Source: Actinomyces sp. 432 (GTDB lineage Bacteria > Actinomycetota > Actinomycetes > Actinomycetales > Actinomycetaceae). Taken from it: 64,000 nt of DNA. The stretch is taken from contig NZ_CP025249.1 of assembly GCF_009930875.1 (NCBI RefSeq), positions 806,001 to 870,000 of the forward strand. Direction: 5' to 3'. The notes under the pieces are model-generated. The model was not told the origin of the DNA. It worked only from the letters and a program-made list of their open reading frames with translations, and made no database searches. A program made the position numbers and the translations under genes. This document shows positions 1 to 8,732 of the stretch, in pieces (positions within the stretch are counted from its first letter, which is position 1; each line of letters starts with the position of its first letter).

Positions 1-18
1 GATCAGCGGCGAACCGCC

Positions 19-855
19 TCACAGGTCGTAGTCGACCACGACCGGGGCGTGGTCGGACCAGCGCTCGGCGTAGCTGGGTGCCCGGTCAACGGTGAAGGAG
101 CGGGCCCGCTCGGCCAACTGCGGCGTCGCCACCTGGTAGTCGATGCGCCAGCCGGCGTCGTTGTCGAAGGCCTTGCCGCGCTGCGACCACCAGGTGTATG
201 GCCCCTGCGCGTCGGGCGCGAGGCTGCGCGCCACGTCCACCCACCCGGACCCGAACCAGCGCTCTAGGTAGGCGATCTCCTCGTCCAGCACCCCTGCGGA
301 CTTGTTGTGGTTGGGACGCCAGTTCTTGATATCGCGCTCGGAGCGCACGATGTTCAGGTCCCCGGCCATGAGCACGTTCGGCCCGCCGGCCGCCGCATCG
401 GCGAGCAGCGTCGTCATGCGCGCGTCCACCAGGTTCAGGTGTGCATACTTCTGGTCCATCTTCACGGTACCCACCTGACCGGAGTGGAAGTAGGCGGACA
501 CGACCGTCAGCGGGGTTTGAGCCCCGGCACCGTTTGTGGCCGTCAGGTCCACCTCCAGCCAGCGGCCGGAGTCCACATCCGGCTCCTCGCTCCCGGGCGC
601 GGAGACGCCGCGACGCACCGCGCCTGCGGTCACCGGCGCACCCTGACGCACCGCCACGGCGACGCCGGCCCTTCCCTTCACGCGGCACGGCCAGATCACC
701 GACTCGTAGCCGGGCAGCAGCGCGGCCGCGGTGGCTTCGTCGGCGCGTACCTCTTGCAACAGCAGTACATCCGGGGCGCTGGACTCCAGCCAGGAGTCCA
801 TGTGCTTACGGGCTGCAGCCCTGATGCCGTTGACGTTGATAGTGGCTACGCGCAT
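19..855 (-). CDS. xth: Exodeoxyribonuclease III (AP endonuclease family)
   Basis: Endonuclease/exonuclease/phosphatase fold enzyme that cuts DNA 5' of abasic sites and degrades 3' ends in base-excision repair. It is 278 residues long, close to the family norm. Visible motifs are INVNGIRAA (6-14), the metal-binding Glu in LLLQEVR (E35), a central NIVRSERDIKNW segment, and the catalytic SDH triad near the C-terminus (267-269). The open frame extends upstream of 855, but homology begins exactly at the MRVATIN start. A -10-like TACACT (minus strand, 864-869) lies 8 nt before that ATG, so the transcript may be leaderless. It is divergent from the acylphosphatase gene. Confidence 0.93.
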   Translation of the reverse strand: MRVATINVNGIRAAARKHMDSWLESSAPDVLLLQEVRADEATAAALLPGYESVIWPCRVKGRAGVAVAVRQGAPVTAGAVRRGVSAPGSEEPDVDSGRWLEVDLTATNGAGAQTPLTVVSAYFHSGQVGTVKMDQKYAHLNLVDARMTTLLADAAAGGPNVLMAGDLNIVRSERDIKNWRPNHNKSAGVLDEEIAYLERWFGSGWVDVARSLAPDAQGPYTWWSQRGKAFDNDAGWRIDYQVATPQLAERARSFTVDRAPSYAERWSDHAPVVVDYDL

Positions 856-929
856 GGGGTCCGAGTGTACGTGTACGTCCGCCCGGCCACGAGTCCTAAC
901 CAGCCAGCGGATTTGGACAGCGCCGCTTC

Positions 930-990
930 TACCGATCTCGGTACGTAACGTCTGCCGACCTCGGCACGTGACTTCTACCGACCTCGGCGG
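930..990. repeat. 23-bp-period tandem repeat array, locus 1
   Basis: Three units begin with CCGAnnTCGG at about 932, 955 and 978, a strict 23-bp spacing. The reverse complement gives the core TTACGTRCCGAGnTCGG that recurs at 22673 and, with changes, at 17491, 17621 and 32488. The array lies in the divergent gap between xth and acyP. Function unknown. Confidence 0.7.
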
Positions 991-1057
991 GGGTTTGGGG
1001 AGGCGGCTCGCGCCGACGCTCCTCGCGGTGCCCCTGTCAGGCCGCGGGTATTCCTGA

Positions 1058-1063
1058 GACAAT
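1058..1063 (+). promoter_or_regulatory. -10-like box of acyP
   Basis: GACAAT lies 6 nt before the ATG at 1070 and no Shine-Dalgarno is present, consistent with a leaderless transcript. The same 6-nt spacing recurs at many other starts in the window. Confidence 0.5.
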
Positions 1064-1069
1064 GGCGCC

Positions 1070-1489
1070 ATGGAGCGCAGGTTCTTTGACGTCTTCCGCC
1101 GCCAGCCAAGCAATCCCGAGCCAGCTGCTGAGGCTCCTGCGGCCCGCGCCGACGGGGACCGGGCCGCAGGAGGCTCCGGCGAAGCCAATGACGCCGCCCC
1201 CGCGTCCGATCGCCACCGCACGATTCACGCCATAGTCTCCGGGCGCGTGCAAGGGGTCGGCTTCCGCTGGTCCTGCATGGAGGAGGGGGAGCGGCTCGGG
1301 CTGGTGGGCGAGGTGCGCAACCTGGACGACGGCGACGTGGAGGTCTTCGCCCAGGGCCCGGCTGACGACGTCGCCCGCATGATCGCCTGGCTGTACCACG
1401 GCCCGCGCTGGGCCAGTGTCGCCTCCGTGCGCATCACCGATATGAACCCCGGCAGCCTGCGGCACCGCGCGTTCATCATGGGCAACTGA
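1070..1489 (+). CDS. acyP: Acylphosphatase with N-terminal extension
   Basis: Hydrolyses acyl phosphates such as acetyl phosphate or carbamoyl phosphate. The conserved domain spans about residues 51-139. It carries the family signature GRVQGVGFRW with catalytic Arg66, and Asn84 in VRNLDDG; their 18-residue spacing matches known acylphosphatases. The first 50 residues are an extra, charged, Ala/Pro-rich stretch not found in the usual ~90-residue family members. The ATG at 1070 is favoured because a -10-like GACAAT sits 6 nt upstream. It converges with the ABC permease gene across a strong hairpin. The role of the extension is unknown. Confidence 0.9.
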   Translation: MERRFFDVFRRQPSNPEPAAEAPAARADGDRAAGGSGEANDAAPASDRHRTIHAIVSGRVQGVGFRWSCMEEGERLGLVGEVRNLDDGDVEVFAQGPADDVARMIAWLYHGPRWASVASVRITDMNPGSLRHRAFIMGN

Positions 1490-1510
1490 CGCTTCGCGAT
1501 CCCGGGCATT

Positions 1511-1553
1511 GCGCGACCCCGGGGCGATCGTGGAGCGCACCCCGGGGTCGCGC
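1511..1553. terminator. Bidirectional hairpin terminator between acyP and ABC permease
   Basis: Perfect 14-bp arms (1511-1524 and 1540-1553) with a 15-nt loop, placed between two converging genes. There is no clear T tract. Confidence 0.65.
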
Positions 1554-1625
1554 GGTGTAGGTGCGGACGGCCGAGCCCACCGCCCGGAAGATCAGCAATC
1601 GCGCGCGGTTGAAGCACGGTTGACG

Positions 1626-2957
1626 TCAGTAGCGGATGGCGTCGATCGGCTTGATCCGCACCGCCACCAGAGCCGGGATGATGCCGGACAACGCGCCCAC
1701 TACCGTCGCGGCGATAAGACCGATCAAGGCGGCCGACATCGGGAACGGCGGCCTTGTTTCCACCGCTACTCCCAGCAGCGCATCCAATGGCGCTACACGC
1801 ATGCCTACAATCGCGATGCCGATCCCGATTACACCGGCCACCACGGTTGCCACCACCGACTCCAGCATGATGGAGAAGAAGATCCGGCGGCTAGTGGCGC
1901 CGAAGGAGCGGCGCACACCGATCTCGTGGATGCGCTGCTTGACGGTCACCATGGAGATATTGATCAGGCTGAGCGCTCCCAGGATCATGACGAACACGCC
2001 CGCGATGGTCACCGTGGTTGTGAAGCCGCTGGTGTCCAGGCCCTGCATTTCCGCGGTGTTTGACCAGGCACTGGTGGAGCCGGCACCGAACTGTGCATCG
2101 AGATCCTTGGTTGCCAGGCTGATCAGTTCCTGCTCCTGCTCCTGCCCGGCCCAGATCTCCAAGATTGGGGCCGGCAGCTCGGCACGTGTCTCCTGACTCA
2201 GCCACCGCTCGTACGGCGCGGCCAGTGCATAGGCGGTGATCGACTGGGTGCAGTAGTCACTGGCGTCAACGTCGCCTGCGCACCAGGTCAGGTCGTCCGG
2301 CTTGAGCACGCCGACGATCGTGTAAGTCGTCCGCGCCGGTGAGTGGGCCCGCACGGTGAGCGGACCATCCAGGGTCGTGTACCCCAGCTGCTCGAGGAAG
2401 CCCTGGGAGACGACCAGCGCGGGGGAGAGGTCGTCCTCGTCGGCGGCGGAGAACCAGCGGCCCTGCGCCACGGCGGTGTGGTGAAGCGTGCCGTATCCGA
2501 GGCTGACAACATTGGTCTCCACGGAGCGGGAGCCGCCGGGGAAGGCCAGCCGCAGCTGCTGCGGGTAATTGGTGGCCCAGCTGCTCGCACTGTAACGCTC
2601 CACCAGCCTCATCTGCGCCTCGGTGATGCGGGCGGTGGTGTCGGTGCCGGACTCGGTTCCGGCGGTCTCCATGGCCTCGGCAACACCGGGGTCGTCTGAA
2701 CCGGTGGTGAAGTCACCACTGACTCCGCGCCCGGTCGGCGCGACATCGATCCGCACTGTTCCGGGACGGCCGGCGTAGCTGGCGATCTCCTGGTCGATGA
2801 TCGCGCTGGTCACCTGGCCCAGGGCAATCACGAAGGTCATGGCGGCCACCGCCGCCCCCACCCCGACCAGGGACAGCATGACTCGCAGCTTGCCAATGCG
2901 CAGCTGCGCCCAGGCCTCCACCAGGGCGCCGAAGAAACCGGTGAATACGCCAGTCAT
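1626..2957 (-). CDS. ABC transporter permease, MacB/FtsX type
   Basis: Integral membrane subunit of a MacAB-like exporter, 443 residues. One membrane segment lies near residues 22-50, followed by a large extracytoplasmic domain with several Cys, Trp and Tyr residues. Three C-terminal membrane segments follow (about 315-345, 365-390 and 405-435). The cytoplasmic loop RIHEIGVRRSFGATSRRI is the typical coupling region of MacB/FtsX permeases. The start overlaps the end of the ATPase gene by 4 bp (ATGA), indicating translational coupling. Substrate cannot be told from sequence; such systems export peptides, antibiotics or lipoprotein-like molecules. It ends facing acyP across a hairpin. Confidence 0.88.
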   Translation of the reverse strand: MTGVFTGFFGALVEAWAQLRIGKLRVMLSLVGVGAAVAAMTFVIALGQVTSAIIDQEIASYAGRPGTVRIDVAPTGRGVSGDFTTGSDDPGVAEAMETAGTESGTDTTARITEAQMRLVERYSASSWATNYPQQLRLAFPGGSRSVETNVVSLGYGTLHHTAVAQGRWFSAADEDDLSPALVVSQGFLEQLGYTTLDGPLTVRAHSPARTTYTIVGVLKPDDLTWCAGDVDASDYCTQSITAYALAAPYERWLSQETRAELPAPILEIWAGQEQEQELISLATKDLDAQFGAGSTSAWSNTAEMQGLDTSGFTTTVTIAGVFVMILGALSLINISMVTVKQRIHEIGVRRSFGATSRRIFFSIMLESVVATVVAGVIGIGIAIVGMRVAPLDALLGVAVETRPPFPMSAALIGLIAATVVGALSGIIPALVAVRIKPIDAIRY

Positions 2958-3715
2958 GATGCCGCCTCCTCGGGAACTGCGTTGATCTCCTCAGTGAACT
3001 CGTCCAGTCCGCCGGTGCGCTCGTGGTGCACGGTGATCGGGGTGAGTACGCCGTGGTCGAGCCGGTACTGGGTGTGGGCGCGGCCGGCCACCGCCAGGTC
3101 GTGGGTGATGACGATGAGCGCCGCACCGGTCTCGTGGCACTGGCGCTCGAGCAGCTCCATGACCAGCGCGCCGGTGTCGACGTCGAGCGCCCCGGTGGGC
3201 TCATCAGCCAGAATCACCCGCGGGCGGCGGGCCAGGGCACGCGCGATGGCGACCCGCTGCTGCTCGCCCCCGGACAAATTGCCGATGGGGGCGCCGATCT
3301 TCTCCTCCAGACCAACCGCGGCCAGTAGCTCCTCAGCTCGCCTCGTGCGGGTCCAGAAGGCGGAGCCCGTGTCATACAGGAGCGGCGCCGCCACATTCTC
3401 CGTGGTGGACAGCCCGGCGATGAGGTTGAAGGACTGGAAGACGAAGCTGAAGGTCCGCCCGCGCAACCGGGCCCGGCGGGCTTCGCCCAGGCGGCGCGTA
3501 TCCTGCCGATCCACGGTGTAGGTGCCGGAGGTGGGCTGGTCGATCAGACCGATCAGGTTAAGCAGCGTGGACTTGCCGGTGCCCGAGCGGCCCACGACGG
3601 CTACGTGCTCGCCTGCTGCAACATCTAGGTTCACGTCGGTGAGGATCTGCAGGGGAGGGGCGCCGGGCACCTCGAAGGTGCGGGCGATACCCCGCATGCT
3701 CAATAACGGGTTCAC
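2954..3715 (-). CDS. ABC transporter ATP-binding protein, MacB/LolD type
   Basis: ATPase subunit of the three-gene exporter, 253 residues. It shows Walker A GRSGTGKST (42-50), signature LSGGEQQRVAIARAL (about 145-160), Walker B VILADEPTGALD and the H-loop ITHDL. The LolD/MacB-like ATPase energises the FtsX-type permease encoded next. It overlaps the adaptor gene (3712) and the permease gene (2957) by 4 bp each, so the three are one operon read adaptor, ATPase, permease. Confidence 0.9.
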   Translation of the reverse strand: MNPLLSMRGIARTFEVPGAPPLQILTDVNLDVAAGEHVAVVGRSGTGKSTLLNLIGLIDQPTSGTYTVDRQDTRRLGEARRARLRGRTFSFVFQSFNLIAGLSTTENVAAPLLYDTGSAFWTRTRRAEELLAAVGLEEKIGAPIGNLSGGEQQRVAIARALARRPRVILADEPTGALDVDTGALVMELLERQCHETGAALIVITHDLAVAGRAHTQYRLDHGVLTPITVHHERTGGLDEFTEEINAVPEEAAS

Positions 3716-4767
3716 AGGAGCTCCTCGCCGTTCTCGTCGTAGCAGGCGGAGCCGTCCGGCTCGCAGGTGTTCGGCTCGCCGGTGCGCGCGATGTCCTTGT
3801 TGGGCACGAACAGCAGGATTTCGTCCCCCTCGGCCAGGCCGTCGGTCACCTGGACGCTCTCACCGTTGGTGATACCCAGGGTCACTTCCCGCTTCTCGGC
3901 GGCGTCTGGGGCGGCGGGGTCGGTGACCACCCACACGTTCCCCTTGGTGACGCTGCCCTCCACGGCAGTAACCGGCACGATCAGCGTGTCCGTGGCCGAG
4001 CCGGCGTCCACGCCGATCGTCACCGAGAGACCCGGGAAGACCTGCTGCTGGGCGGGTACCGCGCAGCGTACTTCAACGGTGGTGCCATCGCCGGTGGTAG
4101 TCGTTACCTCGCCGGTCTCGGAAGTGGTGGTCGAGGTGGTCTCCCGAGTGCCAATCTTCAGGCCCGTGCACTCAAACGGAGCCGGCCCGCCGTCGACGGT
4201 GAGGGTGGCCGAGGAGGGGGCGTTGGTGAGCCGGTACTGCTGGTCGGCGGTGATCGTCCCCTTGGCGGAGAACGTGCCGGGGGAGACGGTAGCCACCACC
4301 ATGCCCACGCTGGTCTCCTGGTCCTGGATGACGTTGAAGGAGACTACGCCGCTGGCAGGGGCATAGACGGTGGACCAGGTGACCTTGTCCTCCACTGGCG
4401 TCTGCACGGGATTGCCCTCATCATCGACGCTTACGGTCGGCTCCTGGGGCTGAACCTGCTTGAGGTAGATCAGTGGCTCCCCCTGAGTGACAGTCGCTCC
4501 CTTGCTGACTGCGAAGGAGTCGACGACGCCGTTTAGGTTCGCCTGTGCCTCCACCGCGGCGTCCTCCACGATCTGTCCCTTGACGTCAACCGTGTTTGCG
4601 ATATCGCCGGTGGTCACCACGGTGGTCTGCGTGGTGGCGTCGATGCCGGGGGTGATGTCCACGGTTGTGCCGGCCTTGGAATCGGGGAAGAAGGCGATCT
4701 TCACCAACGCGAGCGCGATCACAAGGGCAATCAGGGTCTTTAAGGTGGGCAGGACATAGCGCTTCAC
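3712..4767 (-). CDS. Efflux adaptor (HlyD/MacA-like periplasmic-type subunit)
   Basis: Membrane-anchored adaptor of the MacAB-like operon. A signal-anchor lies at about residues 2-24, then a biotinyl/lipoyl-like hairpin (VEAQANLNGVVDSF and PASGVVSFNVIQDQ), a beta-barrel region, a Thr/Glu-rich insert (TTTSETGEVTTTT) and a C-terminal tail with two Cys. The GTG at 4767 is preferred over the ATG at 4791 because GGAGG stands 6 nt before the GTG, while the ATG has no ribosome site. The protein is then 351 residues. It is first in the operon, and its stop overlaps the ATPase start. In a Gram-positive cell it probably acts outside the membrane with the permease. Confidence 0.8.
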   Translation of the reverse strand: MKRYVLPTLKTLIALVIALALVKIAFFPDSKAGTTVDITPGIDATTQTTVVTTGDIANTVDVKGQIVEDAAVEAQANLNGVVDSFAVSKGATVTQGEPLIYLKQVQPQEPTVSVDDEGNPVQTPVEDKVTWSTVYAPASGVVSFNVIQDQETSVGMVVATVSPGTFSAKGTITADQQYRLTNAPSSATLTVDGGPAPFECTGLKIGTRETTSTTTSETGEVTTTTGDGTTVEVRCAVPAQQQVFPGLSVTIGVDAGSATDTLIVPVTAVEGSVTKGNVWVVTDPAAPDAAEKREVTLGITNGESVQVTDGLAEGDEILLFVPNKDIARTGEPNTCEPDGSACYDENGEELL

Positions 4768-5175
4768 GGCGAACCTCCGGTCGGCCGTCATGGCCGAGTG
4801 GGCGTAGGGGCGGGTGTGCGGCCAAGCCCAGGCAAAATGCCGGGCCAGGCGAGACACCACGAGGCTATGCCGAGTTGTGTCCCGACACACTCATCCGCAG
4901 GTAGGAGAACACCCTGATTCCCCCCGGGTGCGGGGGTGGGGAGTCTCCTCCGCCAGGATGAGGCGGCGCCGCGCTTGCCGCGTACACGGCCCAGCGCCCA
5001 CCCTGATCGGGCCCTGAACTGCACTGCCCGCGGCTCTTTCAGGAGGCAGCGTCCTGCGAACCGCCCTGCGACCCGCCCCGCGAAGACGGCACGCGGTGGC
5101 ACTTACGATCGGAGCGTCCGCGTTCGTCCCCGGGCCGTGCGGGGCGCGCTGCCGGTGCCTGCCGCGGCCGCCGGC
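4768..5175. other. Intergenic region between exporter operon and galK
   Basis: About 400 bp with no convincing gene; open frames here lack homology and ribosome sites. It should hold the exporter promoter on the minus strand. A G/C-rich stretch of C and G runs occurs near 4919-4940. I see no clear terminator hairpin for galK. Confidence 0.4.
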
Positions 5176-6482
5176 TCAGGCCAGGCGACCGGCCGGCGCG
5201 GAGGGCACTGCGTTCAGGAACGCGGGAGCAGCGAACCCGTGCTGCGCGTAGGCGTCTACTACGGCACGGGCAACCGCGTCCACGGCGGGGGTGTCCACCA
5301 GTGCGATGGCGCTGCCGCCGAAGCCGCCCCCGGTCATGCGCGCGCCGTGGGCGCCGGCCGCCCGGGCTGCTTCCACAGCCACGTCAAGCTCGGGGCAGGT
5401 GACCTCGTAGTCCACCCGCAGCGACTCGTGGCTGGCGTCCATGAGCTCACCCGCGCGAGCCAGCTTCCCCCCGGCCAGCGGCGCTCCGTCCTGTAGCAGC
5501 TCCACCAGGCGGCGGGTACGGTCGATCTCGGTGACTACGTGGCGAGTGCGCGCCACCAGCACGTCGGCGTCCTGCGCCCCGGAGCTCTCCAGCCGCTTCA
5601 GGGCGGCCGCGAGCGAGTCAGCCTGGATATCGGCCAGTAGCTCGACGCCGAGGAGCTCGGCTGCGCGCTCACACGCCGAGCGGCGGGCCCCGTACTGGCC
5701 GTCCACCAGGGAGTGCTTGGCCTTGGTGTCGATCACCAGCAGGGTGAGGCCCGCAGCCGCAAGGTCGAAGGGCACGTGCGCCACCGAGCCGTCCCGGCAG
5801 TCCAGCTCCAGGGCGTGTCCGGCGCGGCAGCGCATGGAGGCGGACTGGTCCATGCCACCAGTGGGGGCACCCGCCATCTCGTTCTCGGCGCGGATGCACG
5901 CCTCTACCAGGCGGGCGCGGCCGGCGTCGTCGGGCTGTTCCGCCGTCCCGGCCAGGCCGAGGGCGTTGACGTCATCCAGGGCTACGGCGGTGGCGCACTC
6001 CAGGGCGGCCGAGGAGGACAGCCCCCTCCCAGCGGCACGCAGGAGTAAAGGGCGGCGTCAAAGCCGTGCAGGGGCCCGAACCCGTCGCGCTCAAGCGCCC
6101 AGGCGACCCCGGCCACATAGGCGTTCCAATGCCGGACCTCCCCAGGGGAGCCCTTCGGGCCGATGGCGTCCAGGTCTAGCACGTCGATGGTCTCGCGAGT
6201 CTGCGGGGACACCAGCCGGATGGTGCGGTCCTCACGACTACGCAGCGCCAAGTGGGCCCGATGCGGCAGCGCGATCGGCAGCGCCAGGCCGCCGTTGTAG
6301 TCGGTGTGCTCCCCGATGACGTTCACGCGTCCGGGGGCGTACCACACGCCGTCGGGTTCGGTGCCGAATGCGTCCCGGAACAGGGCGGTGGCGGCACCAG
6401 CACCCTCCTGTGGGGTGAGCGCGGGGGAGAAGACGGGCTCGGATCCGACGACGGCGGCGGTTTGAGACTCGGTGCTCGACAT
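5176..6482 (-). pseudogene. galK: Galactokinase, frameshifted by one base
   Basis: GHMP-family kinase that phosphorylates galactose to galactose-1-phosphate in the Leloir pathway. The N-terminal part (6482 to about 6022) has PGRVNVIGEHTDYNGG. The rest lies in another frame with GAPTGGMDQSASM and the C-terminal MTGGGFGGSAIAL. At the expected VPLGxGLSSSAAL motif, 8 bases stand where 9 are needed, beside a G5 run on the minus strand (6022-6026). One restored G gives VPLGGGLSSSAAL and a 435-residue protein of normal size. The start is supported by a -10-like CAGAAT 6 nt upstream of the ATG at 6482. No galT or galE lies nearby. A real mutation and a homopolymer sequencing error are both possible; error is more likely. 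Confidence 0.85.
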
Positions 6483-6647
6483 GAGGTCATTCTGCCAGAC
6501 GAAGCGGTCGTCCCGGTATGCCCGCTCGGGGACTGCCCGGGGGTGAACCCGGGAGGTGGTCGGGGATGTCCCTGAGGCTGTTAATGGGGGTAGGGTGCAG
6601 CTGACATTGGTCGTGCTCGAGAACAGAACCGGAGGAACGCGCGCTTC

Positions 6648-7229
6648 ATGGACGTTCCCGTGCCCGCACCCAGCCAATGCGTCCTCGGTGTGACCATCGT
6701 GCTGCCGGAGCCCTGGGCGACCCGTGTGCGCAGCGTGCGCACGGCCGTGGGAGACCCCCACGGCAATGCGATACCGCCCCACATCACCCTGCTGCCACCC
6801 ACCGCGGTGGACAAGGACGACTTGGCGGCTGTGACGGCCCATGTGAGCCGGGTGGCCGCCCGGACTGCGCCCTTCAACCTGCGCGCCGCCGGCGTCGGCA
6901 CCTTCCGGCCGGTCAGCCCGGTGGTCTTCCTCGGCGTCGCCGAGGGGGCAGGCGCTATCGATGCGCTCCAGCAGGCGTTGCGCGCCGACGACGGGCCGCT
7001 CAGACGCACCCTGCGTTTCCCCTTCCACCCGCACGTAACTCTCGCGCACGAGGTTGACGACGACGCGCTTGACCGCGCCGCGCGCTCGGGCAGCGACATC
7101 GCGGCGGCCTTCGTGGTCGACCGGATCCACCTTCAGCGCCTGGCGTCGGACGGCAGCTGGGTCTCGTTGGCGACCCCCGCCCTGGGAGTCACGGAGACCC
7201 TCCTTCGCGAGCCGCACCCGCTAGCCTGA
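6648..7229 (+). CDS. 2'-5' RNA ligase family protein (2H phosphoesterase)
   Basis: A 193-residue protein with the two H-x-T motifs of the 2H phosphoesterase superfamily: PHITLL near residue 44 and HPHVTLAH near residue 127. These form the symmetric active site that acts on 2',3'-cyclic or 2'-5' phosphodiesters. Members include LigT/ThpR RNA ligases and cyclic phosphodiesterases, so the exact substrate is open. GGAGG lies 13 nt before the ATG, rather far for a ribosome site. The mannose-1-phosphate guanylyltransferase gene follows after 4 bp and is probably co-transcribed, though a functional link is not evident. Confidence 0.82.
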   Translation: MDVPVPAPSQCVLGVTIVLPEPWATRVRSVRTAVGDPHGNAIPPHITLLPPTAVDKDDLAAVTAHVSRVAARTAPFNLRAAGVGTFRPVSPVVFLGVAEGAGAIDALQQALRADDGPLRRTLRFPFHPHVTLAHEVDDDALDRAARSGSDIAAAFVVDRIHLQRLASDGSWVSLATPALGVTETLLREPHPLA

Positions 7230-7233
7230 CGCG

Positions 7234-8409
7234 GTGAACGCTGCGCTTGATCCCGAACGGCACGCCAGTACGGCGGCCCTGCCCGTCATGGGTGAACCCG
7301 ATGCCCCCGTCCTCCACGCGATCATTCCCGCCGGCGGCGCCGGCACCAGGCTGTGGCCGCTCAGCCGCCGCCGACGCCCCAAGTTCCTGCTGGACCTGAC
7401 CGGCTCCGGGCAAAGCCTGCTGCAGGGCACCGTGACCCGCCTGGCCCCCCTGGCGGCGACGACGACGGTGGTCACCGGCGCCGCCCACGTGGCCGCCGTC
7501 GCCCGGCAGCTCCCGGACCTGCCCGAGGCGAACCTGCTGGCCGAGCCTGCCCCGCGCGACTCCATGGCCGCCATCGGCCTGGCCGCCGCCGTGATCGCCC
7601 GCCGCCACGGGCGCGAGGCGATTGTCGGCTCCTTCGCCGCGGATCACCTGGTGGCCGATGCCGCCGCCTTCCGCAGCGCGGTCCGCCAGGCGGCTGTACT
7701 GGCGGCGGCGGGCTGGTTGGTCACCATCGGTATCGAGGCCACCGGACCGTCCACGGCCTTCGGCTACATCCACGCCGGTGACGCCCTGGACGTGCCCGGG
7801 GCGCCGGACGGACGCCGAGTCCTCGGCTTCACCGAGAAACCGGACGCCGCTACCGCCGCCCGCTACCTGGCTACCGGCGACTACCGGTGGAACGCCGGCA
7901 TGTTCGTGGTGCGCGCCGGCGTCCTCCTGGACCACCTGGCGGAGCACCGGCCCGCGCTGGCAGCCGGCATAGACGAGATCGCCGCTGCCTGGGACACCCC
8001 CGAGCAGGACGCCGTCATGGCGCGGGTATGGACTTCCCTGGAGGCTATCGCCATCGACCATGCCATCGCCGAGCCCGTGGCCGCCGCCGGCGGCGTGGCG
8101 ACGGTCCCCGGAGACATGGGCTGGGACGACGTCGGCGGCTTCGACACCCTCTCCGGGCTCGTCTCCCCGCGCGCGGCGGGACCGGCGGCCGGGGCGGCGG
8201 TCCTGGGCGAGGCCGACGTCGAGGCGGTCGACGCCGCCGGGGCACTGGTCGCCTCTACTTCCGGCCGCAAGGTGGTGCTGCTGGGAACCCCCGGCATCGT
8301 TGTGGTGGATACTCCCGACGCGCTGCTGGTGACCACCCCGGAGCGCGCCCAGGACGTCAAGGGCGTCGTCGATCGGCTCAAGGCGGAAGATCGGGACGCA
8401 CTGCTGTGA
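7234..8409 (+). CDS. manC: Mannose-1-phosphate guanylyltransferase
   Basis: Makes GDP-mannose from mannose-1-phosphate and GTP, supplying mannosyl units for glycolipids, glycans or protein mannosylation. The N-terminal nucleotide-binding signature is IIPAGGAGTRLWPLSRRRRP, followed by GYIHAG, the FTEKPD motif, YRWNAGMFV, and a DVGGF segment. Length is 391 residues, fitting the short form without the isomerase domain. It starts with GTG only 4 bp after the preceding stop. A phosphohexomutase that could supply its substrate lies at 17.7-19.4 kb. Confidence 0.9.
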   Translation: MNAALDPERHASTAALPVMGEPDAPVLHAIIPAGGAGTRLWPLSRRRRPKFLLDLTGSGQSLLQGTVTRLAPLAATTTVVTGAAHVAAVARQLPDLPEANLLAEPAPRDSMAAIGLAAAVIARRHGREAIVGSFAADHLVADAAAFRSAVRQAAVLAAAGWLVTIGIEATGPSTAFGYIHAGDALDVPGAPDGRRVLGFTEKPDAATAARYLATGDYRWNAGMFVVRAGVLLDHLAEHRPALAAGIDEIAAAWDTPEQDAVMARVWTSLEAIAIDHAIAEPVAAAGGVATVPGDMGWDDVGGFDTLSGLVSPRAAGPAAGAAVLGEADVEAVDAAGALVASTSGRKVVLLGTPGIVVVDTPDALLVTTPERAQDVKGVVDRLKAEDRDALL

Positions 8410-8732
8410 CTCCCCGGGATGCGTCCGTGGCCGCCGATGCCGGTCCTCACGTCGGCCGATCGTGACCGAGCGCTTACCGGGTGCCCGCTCGTCCCGCACC
8501 TGCAAGTTGTGCAAGGAGTTGCAAGACGTCGGCTGGGATGCGGCTGCGCCCGGCACTGGCCGGGGCTGGAGCGGAGCTGCGGCGCGGGTCACGTCATGGT
8601 CGCAATGCGGCGATATCGTGCCGTTTGTGTGGCAGGTCTCAGGGGAGTGCCTATGCTGGTTGCCTGAGCCGGTGCCGCCCCGGCCGGCTCCTTGCAAGGG
8701 CGCAAGCCCGTACCCCATATGGAGACACGACC
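8410..8732. other. Intergenic region upstream of nucleoside uptake operon
   Basis: No gene seen. It should contain the operon promoter. It carries three direct TGCAAG hexamers at about 10-bp spacing (8501, 8510, 8520) and a fourth at 8693. GGAG stands 8 nt before the GTG at 8733. Confidence 0.5.
8501..8525. promoter_or_regulatory. Helically phased TGCAAG repeats, possible operator
   Basis: TGCAAG occurs at 8501-8506, 8510-8515 and 8520-8525, spaced 9 and 10 bp, with a further copy at 8693-8698. Binding by a regulator of the nucleoside operon is inferred from position and phasing only. Confidence 0.35.

Noticed and set aside
7189..8718. 509-residue open frame on the minus strand opposite manC
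   Set aside because: Low-complexity Gly/Arg/His-rich translation with no motif; it is an antisense shadow of a well-supported gene in GC-rich DNA.
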